Position numbers and translations under genes: made by a program. The notes beneath the pieces are model-generated. The model saw only the letters and a program-made list of their open reading frames with translations. It was not told the DNA's origin and made no database searches. From Ascidiimonas meishanensis (GTDB lineage Bacteria > Bacteroidota > Bacteroidia > Flavobacteriales > Flavobacteriaceae), in the NCBI RefSeq assembly GCF_037782385.1, contig NZ_JBBEXD010000007.1, positions 62,001 to 126,000 on the forward strand: a DNA stretch of 64,000 bases, in the 5' to 3' direction. Each line of letters begins with the position of its first letter. Positions within the stretch are counted from its first letter, which is position 1. Shown here piece by piece: positions 54,807-62,054 of the stretch.

Positions 54807-55647
54807 TTTGTTTTACCAAGCGATGGTATCGTTGTATAATATTTGGGTCTGGTAATAGAATATCACTAGAATTCCCTTTTCCTTCGTAATCGTATTTGGA
54901 GAGAACATGTCGCATACTCTCCAATCGTGCTTCTTTTTTATTATTCGTCTTGACGATAATCCAAGGACTAAAGTTGGTGTGGGTCTTACTGAACATTTGT
55001 TCTTTGTAAAAGGTATACCGATCCCATAATTTTTGTCCTTCTTGATCTACAGGACTGAATTTCCATCTCTTTAAAGGGTTTTCAAGTCGTGAATTAAATC
55101 GTTTTACCTGCTCGTCTTTTGAAATGGAGAACCAGAATTTGACTATTTCAATACCATCCTCATAGAGCATATGCTCAAATTCAGGCACTTGTACCATGAA
55201 TTTCTTGTATTCTACATCGTTACAGAACCCCATTACAGGCTCTACAACAGCACGATTGTACCAACTTCTATCAAAAAAAACAATCTCCCCAGGGTTGGGC
55301 AATTCCTTGATATATCGTCTAAAATACCATTGTCCTTTTTCAACTTCAGTAGGTTTCGTAAGTGCAACTACACGCATTGAACGTGGATTCAGGTGCTCGG
55401 TAAAACGCCTAATAGAACTTCCTTTTCCTGCTGCATCACGACCCTCGAAAATGATACAAACCCTTTTTTTCGTCTCTGCTACCCAACGCTGAAAGTCTAC
55501 AAACTCTGCTTGAAGAGCTAACAATTCTTTTTCATATTGAACGGCCTCCAACAAATCTATTACTTCTTCTTTACTTTTCTTTGCTTTGATAAGTGTAATA
55601 AATTCTTTTTTATTATTTGTTTTTTTAAAATCTTTGGCTGTTAGCAT
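54796..55647 (-). CDS. ppk2: Polyphosphate kinase 2 family protein (upstream copy)
   Basis: A 283-residue PPK2 paralogue of the downstream gene. Walker A FEGRDAAGKG (67-76), Walker B-like EIVFFDRSWYNRAVVEPVMG, and the lid SISKDEQVKRFNSRLENPLK (then KRWKFSPVDQEGQKLWDRY). The two proteins share the core motifs but differ clearly in their termini (here DLLEAVQYEKELLALQAEFV and DPNIIQRYHRLVKQIDI), so this is an old duplication. They may act on different nucleotides or in opposite directions. Reading frames overlap or abut, indicating one operon. Confidence 0.92.
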   Translation of the reverse strand: MLTAKDFKKTNNKKEFITLIKAKKSKEEVIDLLEAVQYEKELLALQAEFVDFQRWVAETKKRVCIIFEGRDAAGKGSSIRRFTEHLNPRSMRVVALTKPTEVEKGQWYFRRYIKELPNPGEIVFFDRSWYNRAVVEPVMGFCNDVEYKKFMVQVPEFEHMLYEDGIEIVKFWFSISKDEQVKRFNSRLENPLKRWKFSPVDQEGQKLWDRYTFYKEQMFSKTHTNFSPWIIVKTNNKKEARLESMRHVLSKYDYEGKGNSSDILLPDPNIIQRYHRLVKQIDI

Positions 55648-55766
55648 ATACTTGGGTTTATCTTATCAAAGATCTTTTTTTTTATCATTTTAAAAGATGA
55701 CATTGGTCATTTTTAGATCTTAAACTTCTGTACAGTAACCTTAACCTGAGATTCCTAACTATTTTA

Positions 55767-55859
55767 ATGCTATCCTCATGTATAGCTGCGTTATATATAG
55801 CTGTTATGGCTCTCATAATTGGACTTATGCTATTCGGTTTTTTGACTTTTTCTATTTGA
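55767..55859 (+). CDS. Possible 30-residue hydrophobic micropeptide
   Basis: ATG to TGA gives a peptide that is almost entirely one membrane helix (MLSSCIAALYIAVMALIIGL, then a short LFGFLTF end). Hydrophobic length and lack of charges match small membrane peptides such as oxidase accessory or type I toxin peptides. No ribosome site or promoter supports it, and it lies next to a gene remnant. Could be chance. Confidence 0.25.
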   Translation: MLSSCIAALYIAVMALIIGLMLFGFLTFSI

Positions 55860-55884
55860 AATGATTAAAAAGGAACCATTTAAT

Positions 55885-56032
55885 GATGGAGAAAGTTGGA
55901 AGTGAGATGCAGTAGATTCGCACCTTGAAGAAATGAAGGTAAAATATAATAAAGACAGTTTTATTATACCTATGAATTTTTAGCAAGAGAAAATGGAAAA
56001 ACTAGTAAAGCTAATTATATAAGAAGTAAATG
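55885..56032 (+). pseudogene. Decayed proline dehydrogenase fragment
   Basis: Bases 55889-55955 align without gaps to the surviving gene at 52843-52908 with about 80 percent identity. In frame they read GESWK-stop-DAVDSHLEEMKVKYNKD against EESWMQDAADSLIEEMMEKY there. Bases 55983-56032 then match the 3' end, reading QEKMEKLVKLII against KKEMKRRKLVKLV, and the downstream AAATGAT is shared. About 500 bases between the blocks are missing. Stop codons and the internal deletion show decay. The text in between includes a TAG before the end block. Confidence 0.8.
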
Positions 56033-56059
56033 ATCTATTGATTTCGTAATTCTAAAAAA

Positions 56060-56089
56060 AACCCTGTAAATCAATTTTTTACAGGGTTT
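56060..56089 (-). terminator. tmRNA terminator
   Basis: Seen from the minus strand, AACCCTGTAAA pairs with TTTACAGGGTT and runs into T residues (seven As on the plus strand). It lies about 25 bases past the mature 3' end of the tmRNA. Confidence 0.8.
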
Positions 56090-56113
56090 TGATAAAATTT
56101 ATGTACTATTTAG

Positions 56114-56507
56114 TGGAGTCGGAGGGACTCGAACCCTCGTCCAAACAAGCAATTAAACTGCTTTCTACGCGCTTAGTTTTCGTTTAATTTTCGACAGGCA
56201 ACTGACCGAAAACCGCCTATTACCTGCTTAGCTTCTTTGTTGTTAAGATATTGCCAAAGCTACCATATCTCTATGTTGACTTTTATGGTGCCTCAAAATA
56301 GATCGCCGTCAACAAGGGCTATCTGGAGACATCTCGCTTCTCTGCCTTGCAGAGACGAGGCTAAATCCTACTATAATTCAGATTATGCAGCAAGAGCGTA
56401 GTTATCTTCGCCTATTAAAATTGTGAAATAGATATTAACGAGCATTAATTTCATAGCTCGGCGTGCTTACAATTCAATTCGACTCGCTGTCAAAACCAGT
56501 CGACCCC
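56114..56507 (-). ncRNA. ssrA: tmRNA
   Basis: On the minus strand the RNA begins GGGGTCGACTGGTTTTGACA and ends GGTTCGAGTCCCTCCGACTC followed by CA. The 5' GGGGTCG pairs with 3' CGACTCC to form the tRNA-like acceptor stem, and the T-loop is GTTCGAGTC. The CCA end is not encoded (the sequence continues CTA). The tag frame, 56383-56412, reads GEDNYALAA and stop, with the resume codon GGC. tmRNA rescues stalled ribosomes with SmpB. About 394 nt, a normal length for one-piece tmRNA. Confidence 0.95.
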
Positions 56508-56596
56508 ATATATAAAAGAACGTAGTCTTAGAAGTGGTGTAAAAGTACTGTAAAAAATATTCGTTTAAAAGCTTTGCATCACATCCTTTCAACTGT

Positions 56597-56604
56597 TACA
56601 TTTG
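56597..56604 (+). promoter_or_regulatory. -7 promoter element of the dehydrogenase gene
   Basis: TACATTTG fits TAnnTTTG, 30 bases before the ATG at 56635. It contains an upstream TTG at 56602, which therefore is not the start. Confidence 0.6.
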
Positions 56605-56634
56605 GAACAAATTCTATACCAAAAAGTATCATTG

Positions 56635-57840
56635 ATGAAGTTTGGAATCATAAAAGAACGCAAAAGCCCGCCAGATAGGCGAGTTGTCTTGTCTCCCGAA
56701 GCCTGCCAAAAAGTCCTAGAAAGATTTCCGGAGGCCAAGATTAAAGTAGAACCTTCAGATATAAGAGTTTTTCCAGATAGTGCTTATCAAGAAATGGGTA
56801 TCACTGTTTCAGAAGATCTTACCGATTGTGATGTGCTATTAGGTGTAAAAGAAGTACCTGTTGAAGCATTAATCCCGAATAAAAAATATTTTTTCTTTTC
56901 TCATACAATTAAAAAGCAACCTTACAATCGAGATTTATTGAGAGCAATCCTCGCAAAAAATATTGAAATTTATGATCACGAAGTGATTACTGCGGCAAAT
57001 GGACAAAGATTGGTGGCGTTTGGGAGATATGCGGGAATAGTGGGTGCGTATAATGGTTTTAGAGCATTTGGACTTAAAAATGGTGCATTTAGTTTGCCAA
57101 AAGCAGAAACATTAGCAAATCAAAAAGAGTTGATAGCTCAATTGAATAAAATTGATCTTCCGGCTATCAAAATCATACTAACAGGAAAAGGAAGAGTAGG
57201 TAATGGAGCTCGTGAGATGCTAGATGGAATGCAGATTAAAATAGTAGGGGTAGAAGAATTCCTCTCAAAGGAATTTAAGGAGGCTGTTTATTGTCAAATA
57301 GATGTGTTAGATTATAATAAGCGGAAAGATGGACGAAGGTTAACCAAAAAAGATTTTTACGAAAATCCAGAAGACTATGAGTCTAATTTTATGCGTTTTG
57401 CTAACGTAAGTGATTTTTTTATCGCGGGTCATTTTTACGGGGATGGTGCTCCGTTTCTGTATACAAGACAGGATGCAAAAACAGCAAATTTTAAGATAAA
57501 AGTAGTTGCAGATATTAGTTGCGATATTGATGGTCCGGTGGCATCAACTATCCGTGCTTCAACTATTTCCAATCCTATTTATGGATATGACCCTATTACA
57601 GAGAAAGAAGTAGATTATAAAATAGAAAGTGCTATTGCTGTAATGGCTGTTGATAATCTTCCATGTGAACTGCCTGCGGATGCAAGTGATGGTTTTGGGG
57701 ATAATTTTAGGAAGTATGTAATTCCTTCATTTTTTAATGCAGATAAAGATGGTATTCTTGAAAGAGCGAGAATGACTTATAAAGGTTCCTTGACGCCGAG
57801 ATATCAATATCTACAGGATTTTGTTGATGGTAAGGAATAA
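56635..57840 (+). CDS. Alanine dehydrogenase/PNT-family protein, saccharopine dehydrogenase-like
   Basis: About 401 residues. The N-terminal PNT-type half begins MKFGIIKERKSPPDRRVVLS, with FFFSHTIKKQPYNRDLLRAI and EIYDHEVITAANGQRLVAFG. The Rossmann half has KIILTGKGRVGNGAREMLDG (a GxGxxG variant, GKGRVG) and VVADISCDIDGPVASTIRAS. This pattern matches the lysine-forming saccharopine dehydrogenase (LYS1) side of the family more than true alanine dehydrogenase, but other NAD(P)-dependent roles are possible. The ATG is chosen because an upstream TTG falls in the promoter. Confidence 0.78.
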   Translation: MKFGIIKERKSPPDRRVVLSPEACQKVLERFPEAKIKVEPSDIRVFPDSAYQEMGITVSEDLTDCDVLLGVKEVPVEALIPNKKYFFFSHTIKKQPYNRDLLRAILAKNIEIYDHEVITAANGQRLVAFGRYAGIVGAYNGFRAFGLKNGAFSLPKAETLANQKELIAQLNKIDLPAIKIILTGKGRVGNGAREMLDGMQIKIVGVEEFLSKEFKEAVYCQIDVLDYNKRKDGRRLTKKDFYENPEDYESNFMRFANVSDFFIAGHFYGDGAPFLYTRQDAKTANFKIKVVADISCDIDGPVASTIRASTISNPIYGYDPITEKEVDYKIESAIAVMAVDNLPCELPADASDGFGDNFRKYVIPSFFNADKDGILERARMTYKGSLTPRYQYLQDFVDGKE

Positions 57841-57849
57841 TTAGTGACA

Positions 57850-58036
57850 TCAATTTCCTTCTGGTTTATTCTTCAATAAGAAATTATTTATATCCATACC
57901 AATAAGGTTTTTCAATGGTTCTGTTTGGTACTCAGGAATGTTCACGTACCATTTGATTATTCTTTATAGACACATATTTTAAATATGGTCTAAGGTATTC
58001 GTACCCATTTCTGATAAATATCATTGTTTCAGACAT
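57850..58036 (-). pseudogene. Possible small frameshifted gene
   Basis: From an ATG at 58036 the minus strand reads MSETMIFIRNGYEYLRPYLK, YVSIKNNQMVREHS and stop at 57932. In another frame the following bases continue coherently as IIKWYVNIPEYQTEPLKNLI, then MDINNFLLKNKPEGN, ending at 57850. Both parts look protein-like and would fit one gene of about 60 residues broken by a frameshift. Family not recognised. Confidence 0.3.
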
Positions 58037-58082
58037 TTACAAAGGCTATTTTTATGATATAACCCATTAAAAGCCGTATATC

Positions 58083-58589
58083 ATGAAAAAAATATTTTTA
58101 GCTTTATTTGTTTTTGGATTTTTCAACTTTTCCTTTTCTCAAGTAATTCAAGAAGAAAAATTAGAGGAGGTAGTAGTTACTGCTGTTAATTATAAATATG
58201 TAAGCAGTGTAACCAGTGAGGATATCGCATTTCCTGTTAAATTATTAGAACGAAAAGCGGCGAGTTGGAATCCAAAAGAATCAGATTTGTATGATGACGA
58301 ATATGATTTTTATACCATTTCGTTTTTCATACCCGAAGGAAAAATTGTAGCTGCCTATGACAAGGAAGGAAAGATATTGCGAACTATTGAGAAGTTTAAA
58401 AATGTAAAACTACCTAAAGTTGTAAGTAATGCAATTGTAGATCGATTCCCAGGTTGGGATGTCATTGAAGATGTTTATCTTGTAAAGTATAACGATAAAA
58501 AAGGAACTTCAAAAAAGTATAAAGTGAGATTACAAAATGGAGATCAAGTAATAAAAGTGAAAATGGATGCCGAGGGTAATTTCCTGTAA
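58083..58589 (+). CDS. Exported PepSY-like protein
   Basis: A 168-residue exported protein with a signal peptide of about 19 residues (ending FSFSQ). The C-terminal half carries a PepSY-like (beta-lactamase-inhibitor-like) fold: DKEGKILRTIEKFKNVKLPK, then VVSNAIVDRFPGWDVIEDVY and YKVRLQNGDQVIKVKMDAEG. Such domains may act as periplasmic protease inhibitors or binding modules. Isolated, with a stable hairpin downstream. Confidence 0.78.
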   Translation: MKKIFLALFVFGFFNFSFSQVIQEEKLEEVVVTAVNYKYVSSVTSEDIAFPVKLLERKAASWNPKESDLYDDEYDFYTISFFIPEGKIVAAYDKEGKILRTIEKFKNVKLPKVVSNAIVDRFPGWDVIEDVYLVKYNDKKGTSKKYKVRLQNGDQVIKVKMDAEGNFL

Positions 58590-58611
58590 AAGTTAAGGAT
58601 ATTAATCAATA

Positions 58612-58655
58612 TCAAAGGGGAGTTAGGTTGCTAATACAAACTAACTCCCCTTTGA
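58612..58655. repeat. Perfect 15-base inverted repeat
   Basis: TCAAAGGGGAGTTAG pairs exactly with CTAACTCCCCTTTGA around a 14-base loop, 22 bases after the PepSY-like gene. No T-tract follows, so it is not a typical terminator; it may protect the mRNA 3' end or mark an element. Confidence 0.75.
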
Positions 58656-59023
58656 TGCTAATATAACACAAGTCAAAAAAAGAAAACTATAAAAAGGAGT
58701 ATGACCCCTAGAACATTCACCTATTGATTTGACTTTACTTAAAATAAAATACAGTTTCCTTAGTCTTTTATGAAATGACTTAGGCAAAACTATCTGTATG
58801 ATAAAGGAAAAACGTTATTTAAAAGAGCTATTAGCGTTAAATCTGGCATATAAATCAAAATAAGTTTCAGGTGTAAGCATCATACTAATAGTTATAGATT
58901 TTACGATTCTTGTTAGGATGAAAAGGTCGTTTGCTACTTTTACATTTGCATAACTGGTAACGAAACCACCAGTTAATTTTAAAAATAATTGTTTGAAAAT
59001 TCATGTCTATTCAGATTATAAAT
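58656..59023. other. Intergenic gap, 368 bases
   Basis: No gene supported. A second small hairpin (AACTGGT with ACCAGTT) lies at about 58960-58983. Its purpose is not evident. Confidence 0.35.
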
Positions 59024-60400
59024 CTATTGCCAATCTATTTTTCGGGAAAAGAACATTACAAGGGCCAGAATTACAAATAATCCAATACTTCCTACCAATA
59101 AAGCATAGTTCTCTAAGGAAATAATAACAAATATAAAGGCATATAGAGCTGTGAGTGAAAAAAATATGAAAACCGGGAATTTATAGTTTTTAAGTACCGA
59201 AATAGAATATAAGGTAATTAATACCACAACAGCACTTCCTGCAATGAGATAGGCTTTAATAAATGTTTGATGTTCAGAAATAGAAATGAGTAAAGTGTAA
59301 AACATGACTAAGGACAATCCTATCATCAAATATTGAAAAGGATGGATAGAAATTTTACTTATTGTTTGTATTAGGAAAAAAATGAGAAAAGTAAGGGCAA
59401 TAACTAAATATCCATATTTTGCAGAACGGTCACTTTTTTGATATTGGTCAACAGGAAGGAATAAGTGAACACCAAAAGCAAATTCAGAAAGATTTGGCAG
59501 ATAACCCAAGAACGATTGTTGAAATTGACGGTTAATTTGAATGATATTCCATTTTGCTTCAAAGCCTTTAGCGTCTTTATTTTTAGCGGTGTCATTTTCT
59601 TTCTCTGGCAAGAATGAACCTTGAAAGCTAGGATGCTGCCAATTAGACTTCATGGAAACACTGGTTTCTTTTCCAATAGGGATAAATTCAATTTGTTCAC
59701 TGCCATTAATGGTAAGTGTAAATGAGAAATCAATAGGTGTGTTTACAGGGAGCGCTTCAATAGGAATACGAGTACTTTCCAGTTCATTGAGAATGGGTTT
59801 TTCACTATAATTATTTTCGGTTCCTAGATTTTTATAACGTGGTACAAATGATAAGGTGTTTTTTCCGATAGCGATTTGTACATTCTCCCTGATGCCTTTA
59901 AGATTGGAAGTTTGAATGATGAAAGTAGATTTCTCCCAAATAACATCTTTAAGATTAACATCTAATCCTATGAAATCTGGGGTAATGAAACTTCCAGTAA
60001 AATCCATGGTAGAAGTGAAGACCGCAGTCTCATAAATTCCATACTCTTTTTTGAATGCATTAACATCGGTAGAAACCGATAATTTATCTGGAAAGAAGTA
60101 TGCATACTTAACTCGGGAAGTTTTTTCTTTAATTGTTTTTTTGGTTTGATTGTCTAGTTTCACCACTTCCGTGTAATGATTATAAGGTACTTTTAGTATG
60201 GGACCCGATAGTAAGAGTTCGTTTCCCCATTTTTCATTTATTTCCTTGATTACTTCCTTTTGTCTTTGAGCACGTTCATTGATGAGACTTCGAATAAATA
60301 ACAACGGAATCATTAAAATAAGAATTAAGAAACCCACCATCAGCATACGTGCTGTTATGGAAGTTTTAAACCAAGAATTGTTTTTTGAAGAATTTGTCAT
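59024..60400 (-). CDS. creD: CreD-family inner membrane protein
   Basis: A 458-residue protein of the CreD/cell-envelope integrity family. Topology: one N-terminal helix (ARMLMVGFLILILMIPLLFI), a long periplasmic part to about residue 325 (including VFTSTMDFTGSFITPDFIGL, and LNELESTRIPIEALPVNTPI), then about five helices at the C-terminus. The GVHLFLPVDQYQKSDRSAKY block before the helices is typical of CreD. In other bacteria CreD is linked to envelope stress and beta-lactam response. It is the last gene of a three-gene unit, with a palindrome just before its start. Confidence 0.9.
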   Translation of the reverse strand: MTNSSKNNSWFKTSITARMLMVGFLILILMIPLLFIRSLINERAQRQKEVIKEINEKWGNELLLSGPILKVPYNHYTEVVKLDNQTKKTIKEKTSRVKYAYFFPDKLSVSTDVNAFKKEYGIYETAVFTSTMDFTGSFITPDFIGLDVNLKDVIWEKSTFIIQTSNLKGIRENVQIAIGKNTLSFVPRYKNLGTENNYSEKPILNELESTRIPIEALPVNTPIDFSFTLTINGSEQIEFIPIGKETSVSMKSNWQHPSFQGSFLPEKENDTAKNKDAKGFEAKWNIIQINRQFQQSFLGYLPNLSEFAFGVHLFLPVDQYQKSDRSAKYGYLVIALTFLIFFLIQTISKISIHPFQYLMIGLSLVMFYTLLISISEHQTFIKAYLIAGSAVVVLITLYSISVLKNYKFPVFIFFSLTALYAFIFVIISLENYALLVGSIGLFVILALVMFFSRKIDWQ

Positions 60401-60417
60401 AATTATATATTTAAAGT

Positions 60418-60434
60418 ACTTTGAATTTCAAAGT
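60418..60434. promoter_or_regulatory. Palindromic operator candidate before creD
   Basis: ACTTTGAATTTCAAAGT is an exact 8-1-8 palindrome, 17 bases upstream of the creD ATG. It differs at 2 of 17 positions from the site at 61400-61416, upstream of the first gene of the same unit. The winged-helix protein encoded between them is the natural candidate to bind both. Confidence 0.65.
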
Positions 60435-60451
60435 TAAAGATTAAAAAAATA

Positions 60452-60745
60452 CTACTTTTTATGGATGAGCTTTTCAATAGCATCAATATGTTTATTAAAT
60501 TCAAAACGTCCAAGTTGCGTGGCTGTATAGCTTGTATTAGGCTTTCTGCCAACAAATTTTTTCTCAACGGAAATATAATCTGCCTTTTCCAATGCTTTTA
60601 AATGGCTGGCAAGATTACCATCAGTAGCTCCGAGTAATTCTTTTAGATTTTTGAAATCTTCTGAAGCATTCACCATTAGAATAGACATGATTCCCAATCG
60701 GATTCTATGGTCAAATACTTTATTAAGGTTATGAATGATACTCAT
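60452..60745 (-). CDS. Small winged-helix transcriptional regulator
   Basis: A 97-residue (111 from the alternative ATG at 60787) ArsR/MarR-like winged-helix protein. Recognition helix region: LKELLGATDGNLASHLKALE, wing: KADYISVEKKFVGRKPNTSY, and TATQLGRFEFNKHIDAIEKL at the end. This matches the 'transcriptional regulator, winged helix DNA-binding domain' family often found next to CreD in Bacteroidota. I prefer the internal ATG (MSIIHNLNKVFDHRIRLGI) because the longer start overlaps the previous gene by 26 bases. Confidence 0.85.
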   Translation of the reverse strand: MSIIHNLNKVFDHRIRLGIMSILMVNASEDFKNLKELLGATDGNLASHLKALEKADYISVEKKFVGRKPNTSYTATQLGRFEFNKHIDAIEKLIHKK

Positions 60746-60761
60746 GAGTGTTTTGTAAGTT

Positions 60762-61391
60762 TTACTTTTGTCTATCGTATTTAACATACATCATAGCTCC
60801 ATAAAAAATATGGAAGATACCAAATCCAATAGCCCAAAAGTACAGCCCATAACCTACAAACTGAGTTGCAAATAGTCCTGTAACGATATTGGCAATACCT
60901 AAATATCGTATGTCACCCAGAGTGTATTTACTTGCGTTAACACAAGCAAGACCATAGAAGATTAACGTAGAGGGAGCAACGATGCTTATGTTTCTATTAA
61001 TAAGCATTAAAATAATAAAAATACCTCCTGTGATTAATGGGATTAAGAAATTTATTAGTAGCCGCTTAGAAGAAGCGTTCCATATGCTTTCTCCATTTGC
61101 ATTTGCTTTACGTGAGGTTAGCCAAATACCGGTGGCAATAGCTAATATGGCTACAGTAACTCCAATAAGACCAAGTTCTAAAACAAGTGCTAAGTATTTC
61201 TGTGTATACGCATTTCTTATACCTGGCATATATTGATAATGATCTAATCTTAAGTAGGCAATAGTTGCACCTATTAATGCATAGATACCTGCTAAAATAC
61301 CAGACAAGCCACTTAATGATATAAAGCGTGATGAACGATTCATTAATGATCTTATCTCACTAAGATCTTCAAGATAATTATCTTTTTCCAT
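60762..61391 (-). CDS. Membrane protein of the CreD operon
   Basis: A 209-residue protein with a short cytoplasmic leader (EKDNYLEDLSEIRSLMNRSS) and about six helices (SGLSGILAGIYALIGATIAY; GLIGVTVAILAIATGIWLTS; FLIPLITGGIFIILMLINR; FYGLACVNASKYTLGDIRYL; NIVTGLFATQFVGYGLYFW). First gene of the regulator-CreD unit. Function unknown; likely the membrane partner of the winged-helix regulator in a signal or stress module. Confidence 0.78.
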   Translation of the reverse strand: MEKDNYLEDLSEIRSLMNRSSRFISLSGLSGILAGIYALIGATIAYLRLDHYQYMPGIRNAYTQKYLALVLELGLIGVTVAILAIATGIWLTSRKANANGESIWNASSKRLLINFLIPLITGGIFIILMLINRNISIVAPSTLIFYGLACVNASKYTLGDIRYLGIANIVTGLFATQFVGYGLYFWAIGFGIFHIFYGAMMYVKYDRQK

Positions 61392-61399
61392 TATAAAGA

Positions 61400-61416
61400 A
61401 CTTTGAAATACAAAGT
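61400..61416. promoter_or_regulatory. Palindromic operator candidate before the operon
   Basis: ACTTTGAAATACAAAGT, inverted repeat ACTTTG-N5-CAAAGT, 8 bases upstream of the first ATG of the operon. It shares 15 of 17 bases with the palindrome before creD, and would overlap the -7 region of this operon. Confidence 0.65.
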
Positions 61417-61452
61417 AAATGAAAAATAATGAAACAAATTCACTTATCCATA

Positions 61453-61482
61453 TAAAAAAAATAGGACTGCCGAAGCAGTCCT
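61453..61482 (-). terminator. Intrinsic terminator of the structured RNA
   Basis: AGGACTGC, TTCG tetraloop, GCAGTCCT, then A and TTTTTTT on the minus strand. The plus side has no T-tract, so it acts for the minus strand only. Confidence 0.85.
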
Positions 61483-61748
61483 AATTCCAAAGGTGAGTAA
61501 TTGTTGTGCAATACCTTTTAAAAATGTATGCTTTTTGGTGATTATCTTTGGTTTAATCACCACTCTCGTAAACTAAACTCTAAACCTGTTTTGAGAGTTA
61601 CTCTTTCCGAAATAATAAATCCCCCTTAAACCTTTCGGACTGTTTAACACAGTAAAATAAGCATAGCAGCAGTTAAAAAGCAAGAAATGGTACTCCGAAT
61701 TCATGAATTTCGATTAGATTTTTCACGAAATCCCTTATTTTACGGAGT
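61453..61748 (-). ncRNA. Candidate structured non-coding RNA, about 296 nt
   Basis: Minus-strand stretch with no open frame but many strong stems. From its 5' end: ACTCCG with CGGAGT enclosing ATTTCG with CGAAAT (61692-61748); TCCGAAA with TTTCGGA (61606-61639); ACTCTC with GAGAGT (61562-61598); GGTGATTA with TAATCACC (61537-61561); and the terminator stem AGGACTGC with GCAGTCCT closed by a TTCG loop (61463-61482), then seven T residues. A -7 element sits 5 bases before the putative start. I do not recognise an RNase P, SRP or tmRNA signature. Which known family it could be, if any, is open. Confidence 0.6.
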
Positions 61749-61753
61749 CAGGG

Positions 61754-61761
61754 CAAAAGTA
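61754..61761 (-). promoter_or_regulatory. -7 promoter element of the structured RNA
   Basis: TACTTTTG followed by C on the minus strand matches TAnnTTTGC and places transcription start near 61748. Confidence 0.55.
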
Positions 61762-62054
61762 TAAAGCAATGAATTTGAGTGATTTATCTTGTTAATTGCT
61801 ATAAGAATTAGCTATAAATAATATGTATGAAAAAACATTTAATTAACACTGATCAAATTTTAGTTAAAAGGCTAGATTTTAATTTTTTTAAAGAATACAA
61901 CTAATTGCCAGATTAAGATAAGATAGTACGTATAACTTGATTATCATAATTTTAATTGAAATCCAAACAGCATGATAACAGCTGTTAAGATCCTAAAGAA
62001 AAATCCAAATTAGGATGAAGTATGGGCGTTCATGTATTTGGAAACCAATAAATA
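61762..62054. other. Intergenic gap, about 293 bases
   Basis: No gene or strong structure seen between the structured RNA and kdsA. AT-rich throughout. Confidence 0.35.

Noticed and set aside
56602..56634. Longer start of the dehydrogenase gene from TTG
   Set aside because: Falls inside the TACATTTG element; the ATG at 56635 begins at the family's usual N-terminus.
61453..61748. RNase P RNA, SRP RNA or tmRNA at this place
   Set aside because: None of the conserved sequence marks of those RNAs could be read; the tmRNA is at 56114-56507.
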